DNA of 64,000 nt from Streptomyces odontomachi (GTDB lineage: Bacteria > Actinomycetota > Actinomycetes > Streptomycetales > Streptomycetaceae), in NCBI RefSeq assembly GCF_024435355.1, contig NZ_JAMJWG010000005.1, positions 248,001 through 312,000 of the forward strand, given 5' to 3'. This document shows positions 62,583-64,000 of this stretch, piece after piece. Position 1 is the first letter of the stretch. Every line of letters starts with the position of its first letter. Under the pieces are notes generated by a model that made no database searches, had not been told where the DNA came from, and saw nothing but the letters and a program-made list of their open reading frames with translations. Position numbers and translations under genes: made by a program.

Positions 62583-62634
62583 CCCGGGCGTCGTCCCCGA
62601 CCCGTTCCGAAGCCCGTTTCCGAAGGTGACCGCC

Positions 62635-64000
62635 ATGACCCAGCCGCCTCAGCCGCCCAACGGCCCGCCCCAGGGGGGCTACGGCACCCCGCAGAGCCCC
62701 CAGCCCGGGGGCTACGGGACCCCGCAGCCGCCGCCCGCACCGCCGCAGGGCCCGCCATCCACCCCGCCCGACTTCGCCAAGCCCCCGGAGCAGCAGGGGC
62801 CCGGGTACGGCTACCCCGGGCCGGGTGCCGGCCAGGGCACGCCCCCGCCGCCCGCGGCACCCCCGCAGACGCCACCGCCGCCCGGCCAGCCGCCGGCGCA
62901 GCCGCAGGGACAGCCCGCTTACGGCTCCCCACAGGGCTCCCCGCAGGACGCCTCCGTGGCCCAGCAGCCGACCGTCTTCGCGCAGCCCGCGGTCCAGCCC
63001 GGTCAGCAGCAGGGCTACGGCTACCCGGGCCAGCAGCAGAACTACGGCGGCTACCAGTCGCCGACGGCGCCGCAGGCGGCGGTGTCCCCGGGCAAGAAGG
63101 TCAACTCCCAGCTGGTGATCATCGTCGCGGCGGTCGTCGCGATCGCGCTGATCGTCGGTGGCGGCATCTGGTACTCCAAGTCCGGGTCCGACGACAAGAA
63201 GGACGAGGCATCGTCGTCCTCGGGCGGCTCGGGCGGCTCCGGCGGCAAGGAAGGCAAGGACGGCGGGAGCGGCGGCCAGGGCAGCGGCGGTGCGGAGAAG
63301 GTGCCCGGCAACACGTCGGCCAAGGTCCTCTTCCAGGTGCCCCAGCCCGAGGTTCCCAAGGACGCCGTGTACTCGGTGCCCGGGTCCTGGCTGTACAAGA
63401 AGGTGTTCGCCAAGGCCGGCCTGAACGAGATCATCGGCTACGACACGGACTCCGGCAAGCAGACCTGGAAGATGCCGCTGGACGGCCAGACCTGCGGCAG
63501 CGCACCCGAGGTCACCGACGACGGGATCACCGCGGTCATCTACGAGGAGGCCAAGGTCAAGGGCGCGCACGACGTCCAGCCGTGCAGCAAGATCTCCGCC
63601 ATCGACCTCAACACCGGCCAGAAGCTGTGGACCAAGCAGGTCGACAACGGCGACGACAAGGCCCGGTTCGAAGAGGCCAGCATCAGCGGCAACACGGTCG
63701 CCCTGGGCGGTGACACCGACGGCGGCGCCGCCTTCGACCTGAAGTCCGGGAAGCTGCTGTGGTCCCCGCAGGCCGCCGACACCTGCAAGGACGATGGCTA
63801 CCGGGGCGGTGAGCAGCTGGTCGCGGTCCGCCAGTGCGGCGACTACGACAACCCGAAACTGGAAGTGCAGCTGCTCGACCCCAGCAACGGCAACCCGAAG
63901 TGGTCGTACAAGCTGCCCGCCGGCATCGACAACGCCAAGGTGATCTCCACCAAGCCCGTCGTCTTCGGTGTGGACTCCGGTGAGATCACCGCGAGCGGTG
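62635..64000 (+). CDS. second PQQ-type propeller protein, cut by the window end
   Basis: 455 codons without a stop. Same architecture as its neighbour: Pro/Gln/Gly-rich N-terminus (MTQPPQPPNGPPQGG, YGYPGQQQNYGGY), membrane helix at about 161-179, a Ser/Gly/Lys linker, then propeller blades (GYDTDSGKQTWKM, DLNTGQKLWTKQ, DLKSGKLLWSP, DPSNGNPKWSY). Sequence differs enough from the first copy to be an old duplicate. GAAGGTGACCGCC precedes the ATG. Frame remains open to the edge. Confidence 0.88.
   Translation, partial: MTQPPQPPNGPPQGGYGTPQSPQPGGYGTPQPPPAPPQGPPSTPPDFAKPPEQQGPGYGYPGPGAGQGTPPPPAAPPQTPPPPGQPPAQPQGQPAYGSPQGSPQDASVAQQPTVFAQPAVQPGQQQGYGYPGQQQNYGGYQSPTAPQAAVSPGKKVNSQLVIIVAAVVAIALIVGGGIWYSKSGSDDKKDEASSSSGGSGGSGGKEGKDGGSGGQGSGGAEKVPGNTSAKVLFQVPQPEVPKDAVYSVPGSWLYKKVFAKAGLNEIIGYDTDSGKQTWKMPLDGQTCGSAPEVTDDGITAVIYEEAKVKGAHDVQPCSKISAIDLNTGQKLWTKQVDNGDDKARFEEASISGNTVALGGDTDGGAAFDLKSGKLLWSPQAADTCKDDGYRGGEQLVAVRQCGDYDNPKLEVQLLDPSNGNPKWSYKLPAGIDNAKVISTKPVVFGVDSGEITASG

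Overview
The window is chromosomal DNA of a Streptomyces or very close relative. The GC content is high, GTG starts and ATGA/GTGA stop-start overlaps are common, and there are lineage-specific genes: the divisome protein SepX, an SsgA-like sporulation protein, a resuscitation-promoting factor and an F420-type oxidoreductase. Everything is read from sequence only. Family names rest on motifs and remembered family sequences, not on a search.

Layout. (1) 1-13.3 kb, conserved core: 3' part of an MTA phosphorylase (cut by the window edge), an FmdB zinc-ribbon protein with a CIRCE-like operator over its leader, a K+/H+ antiporter that seems to start at CTG, a large penicillin-acylase-type Ntn hydrolase, 5-formyl-THF cyclo-ligase, then galU-glp(moeA-like)-moaC-mog-GNAT-sepX and tRNA-Ala(CGC). 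Glp and SepX/GlpR are partners in actinobacterial cell division. (2) 13.8-16.4 kb: a secreted FG-GAP protein and an unassigned protein. (3) 16.5-22.8 kb: a DeoR regulator divergent from a PfkB kinase, a YihT-like class I aldolase, a TauE/SafE exporter, a zinc polyol-type dehydrogenase and an MHS symporter. This set resembles sulfoglycolysis without the isomerase. (4) 22.9-25.1 kb: ABC ATPase, permease and TetR regulator behind two tandem 13-bp palindromes. (5) 25.2-30.5 kb: a GntR regulator and, on the minus strand, a putative sugar-acid operon (ketopantoate-reductase-like, enolase-superfamily dehydratase, MHS symporter, SDR) with a perfect 14-bp palindrome at its head. (6) 30.8-33.7 kb: a small helical protein, a helical-domain alpha/beta hydrolase and a lipoprotein. 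(7) 33.8-39.1 kb: GNAT, MerR, and a tightly coupled Baeyer-Villiger monooxygenase/hydrolase/SDR operon. (8) 39.1-47.1 kb: a small charged protein, a tricorn protease homologue, an SsgA-like protein, and a CbiMN-Q-O metal importer with a Nur-box-like site, so probably for nickel. (9) 47.1-64 kb, mostly core: F420 oxidoreductase, EamA exporter, YbaK deacylase, protein O-mannosyltransferase, rsmI, a small zinc protein, tatD, rpf, rsmA, ispE, an ABC-F ATPase, and two tandem membrane-anchored PQQ-type propeller proteins, the second cut by the window end.

Between the two core flanks (about 13.8-39 kb) lie several small catabolic units, each with its own regulator (DeoR, TetR, GntR, MerR). I see no integrase, transposase, insertion sequence or CRISPR array. 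The most interesting points are the sulfo-EMP-like cluster, the CIRCE-like site in front of fmdB, the Nur-like box in front of the metal importer, the two CTG starts, and the paired palindromes of the TetR/ABC and GntR clusters.
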